Shown one piece after another: positions 62,958-64,000 of a DNA stretch of 64,000 nt (positions are counted from its first letter, which is position 1; the number at the start of each line of letters is the position of its first letter). This stretch comes from an uncultured Alphaproteobacteria bacterium (lineage in GTDB: Bacteria > Pseudomonadota > Alphaproteobacteria > HIMB59), in assembly GCA_902521795.1 (NCBI GenBank), contig CABYSX010000001.1, positions 1 to 64,000 on the forward strand. Reading direction: 5' to 3'. Below the pieces are notes generated by a model, which was given only the letters and a program-made list of their open reading frames with translations, ran no database searches and was not told where the DNA came from. The position numbers and the translations under genes are program-made.

Positions 62958-63278
62958 GTGATTGGTTATATTTATCTCACTGCAGCAATAATATTTGGAA
63001 TATTATCAAATAATTTTGCAAAGATTTCTGATGGTTATATAAAAATTATTCCTACCTCTTTGAGCGCTATTTCTATAATTATTGCTGTCTTTTTTATCTC
63101 TAAAGTAATGAAATTTCTCCCTATGGGAACGGCCTATGCCTCATATGCCGGATTAGTGATTTTTGGAACATTTCTTTTAAGTATTTTAAAGTTCGGTCAA
63201 TCACCAAATATATTTGCAGTGATAGGTTGCACCTTGATAGTTATCGGCATTATATTAGTAAATTCTTTTGGAAAATAA
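62958..63278 (+). CDS. SMR (EmrE)-family small membrane protein lacking the key TM1 glutamate
   Basis: A 106-residue four-helix protein from GTG 62958. It aligns with EmrE (YIYL start, PMGTAYASYAG for PTGIAYAIWSG, and a final IGCTLIVIGIILVNSFGK), but Gly14 replaces the essential Glu14 of TM1, and Tyr replaces Trp63. It therefore should not perform the usual proton-coupled drug antiport. It is two bases after dddP, so it could be a divergent exporter or a channel-like partner for a product or substrate of that pathway. It ends one base from the convergent permease. Confidence 0.82.
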   Translation: MIGYIYLTAAIIFGILSNNFAKISDGYIKIIPTSLSAISIIIAVFFISKVMKFLPMGTAYASYAGLVIFGTFLLSILKFGQSPNIFAVIGCTLIVIGIILVNSFGK

Positions 63279-63279
63279 T

Positions 63280-64000
63280 TTATTTCATTCCAGTCATGGT
63301 AATGCCTTCGACAAATCTCTTTTGAGCTATGATGAAAGCCACAATCAGTGGAACTGTCACAGTAACTATTGATGCCATCATTGGTCCAAATTCATCACTA
63401 TCAATTCCGCCTCTAAATTCTCTAATACCTAGTGGTGGTGTAAATAAATCACGATTACCGGTAATGACAATCCGAGGCCAAAAATAATCATTCCAGTGAG
63501 CAACAACAGAGAAAATTGCAAAAGCTAGTAACGCAGGTATCGCTACGGGAAGCATTACTTTCCAAACAATAGAGTATTCTCCCATTCCATCCATCCTAGC
63601 AGCATCAATTAGTTCATCTGGCACTGTCATAAAGAATTGCCGCATAAGAAAAATACCAAATACTGATATCGTCCAGGGTATTATCAAGGCTGCATACGTG
63701 TCTACGAGACCAGCCTTTGCCAACATCACATATAAGGGTAAAGCGATAGCATGAACAGGTATTAAAAGACAAAAAAGAACCATTGAAAACACAAATTCTC
63801 TTCCTTTAAACCTGAGTTTTGCGAGAGCGTAAGAACACGGAAGAGCGATTAAGACTTGTATTAAAAAAATTGACACAGTCACAATCAAACCATTCATTAA
63901 ATACCTCGGAATTGGAGCTTTTTTGAAAGCAAACCAGAAATTGTATTTGTAAGGACGCATTGTACATACCTCTTCGGTATATCCGTGCTTAGTACAAACA
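63280..64000 (-). CDS. ABC transporter permease, MalG type, 5' end outside window
   Basis: The ORF track starts at ATG 63960, but the frame stays open to 64000 (VCTKHGYTEEVCT precedes the Met), and the first transmembrane helix of the family is missing, so the gene continues beyond the window. Visible parts include helices from YLMNGLIVTVSIFLIQVL on, the EAA loop IDAARMDGMGEYSIVWKVMLPVA, and the terminal FVEGITMTGMK. It belongs to another carbohydrate importer whose remaining genes lie to the right. Confidence 0.9.
   Translation of the reverse strand, partial: VCTKHGYTEEVCTMRPYKYNFWFAFKKAPIPRYLMNGLIVTVSIFLIQVLIALPCSYALAKLRFKGREFVFSMVLFCLLIPVHAIALPLYVMLAKAGLVDTYAALIIPWTISVFGIFLMRQFFMTVPDELIDAARMDGMGEYSIVWKVMLPVAIPALLAFAIFSVVAHWNDYFWPRIVITGNRDLFTPPLGIREFRGGIDSDEFGPMMASIVTVTVPLIVAFIIAQKRFVEGITMTGMK

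Noticed and set aside
1-64000. tRNA, rRNA, CRISPR arrays, insertion sequences or prophage
   Set aside because: I read the intergenic gaps on both strands and found no cloverleaf, direct-repeat array or transposase or integrase motif; nearly all DNA is coding.

Overview
The window is an AT-rich (by eye, low-30s % GC), gene-dense chromosomal segment with very short intergenic gaps, many overlapping start/stop codons and some GTG/TTG starts. Gene content (RhaSTPQ and AglEFG transporters, IolD, a DddP-type DMSP lyase, BHMT-like and Rieske betaine enzymes) suggests a streamlined marine alphaproteobacterium. The HIMB59/AEGEAN-169 lineage, known for heavy investment in sugar uptake, is my best guess; this is inference, with no 16S or marker gene in view. 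I see no tRNA, rRNA, CRISPR, phage or transposase, and no gap over 300 bp.

Layout. (1) 0-2.5 kb: small regulators and secreted proteins of unknown function. (2) 2.5-13 kb: a polyol/sugar ABC system (ATPase, binding protein, two permeases, a 59-residue membrane protein missing from the ORF track) with five oxidoreductases: two near-identical SDRs flanking the transporter, a sorbitol/xylitol dehydrogenase-like MDR, a GMC oxidoreductase and a mannitol-dehydrogenase-type enzyme. (3) 13-24 kb: a near-complete L-rhamnose catabolon: RhaSTPQ uptake, RhaI isomerase, RhaK kinase, the bifunctional RhaD aldolase/dehydrogenase and an FMN lactate dehydrogenase. A protein of the Anabaena sensory rhodopsin transducer (ASRT) family is embedded in it. 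(4) 24-27.5 kb: a small copper-type island, with a CsoR-like repressor and cytochrome c divergent from a DUF4396 membrane protein, a secreted nuclease, a DadA-like enzyme and an unknown exported protein; a perfect 22-bp palindrome separates the two arms. (5) 27.6-37 kb: alpha-glucoside-type transporter AglEFG plus ATPase, with GH4, GH1 and GH42 glycosidases. (6) 37-41.5 kb: an SDR, IolD, a D-2-hydroxyacid dehydrogenase and an SMP-30 lactonase. (7) 41.5-49.2 kb: galactoside uptake (no ATPase of its own), GH4 alpha-galactosidase and the Leloir genes galK, galT, galE. (8) 49.2-54.2 kb: a second class II aldolase plus FGGY kinase, an aldose dehydrogenase, a ferredoxin-NADP reductase and a rhodanese. 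(9) 54.3-63.3 kb: a betaine/methylated-amine cluster (Rieske oxygenase, ALDH, DHDPS-family enzyme, FAD oxidoreductase, BHMT-like methyltransferase) divergent from a methyltransferase-like gene, a DddP DMSP lyase and an SMR-family protein. (10) The end holds a truncated MalG-type permease.

Together the genes would import algal exudates (polyols, rhamnose, alpha/beta-galactosides and glucosides, betaines, DMSP) and feed them to central metabolism. All four sugar-binding-protein genes are followed by a hairpin before the next transporter gene, which probably raises binding-protein expression over permeases. No LacI, DeoR, AraC or GntR regulator of the sugar operons is visible, so regulation is probably exerted from elsewhere or is minimal.
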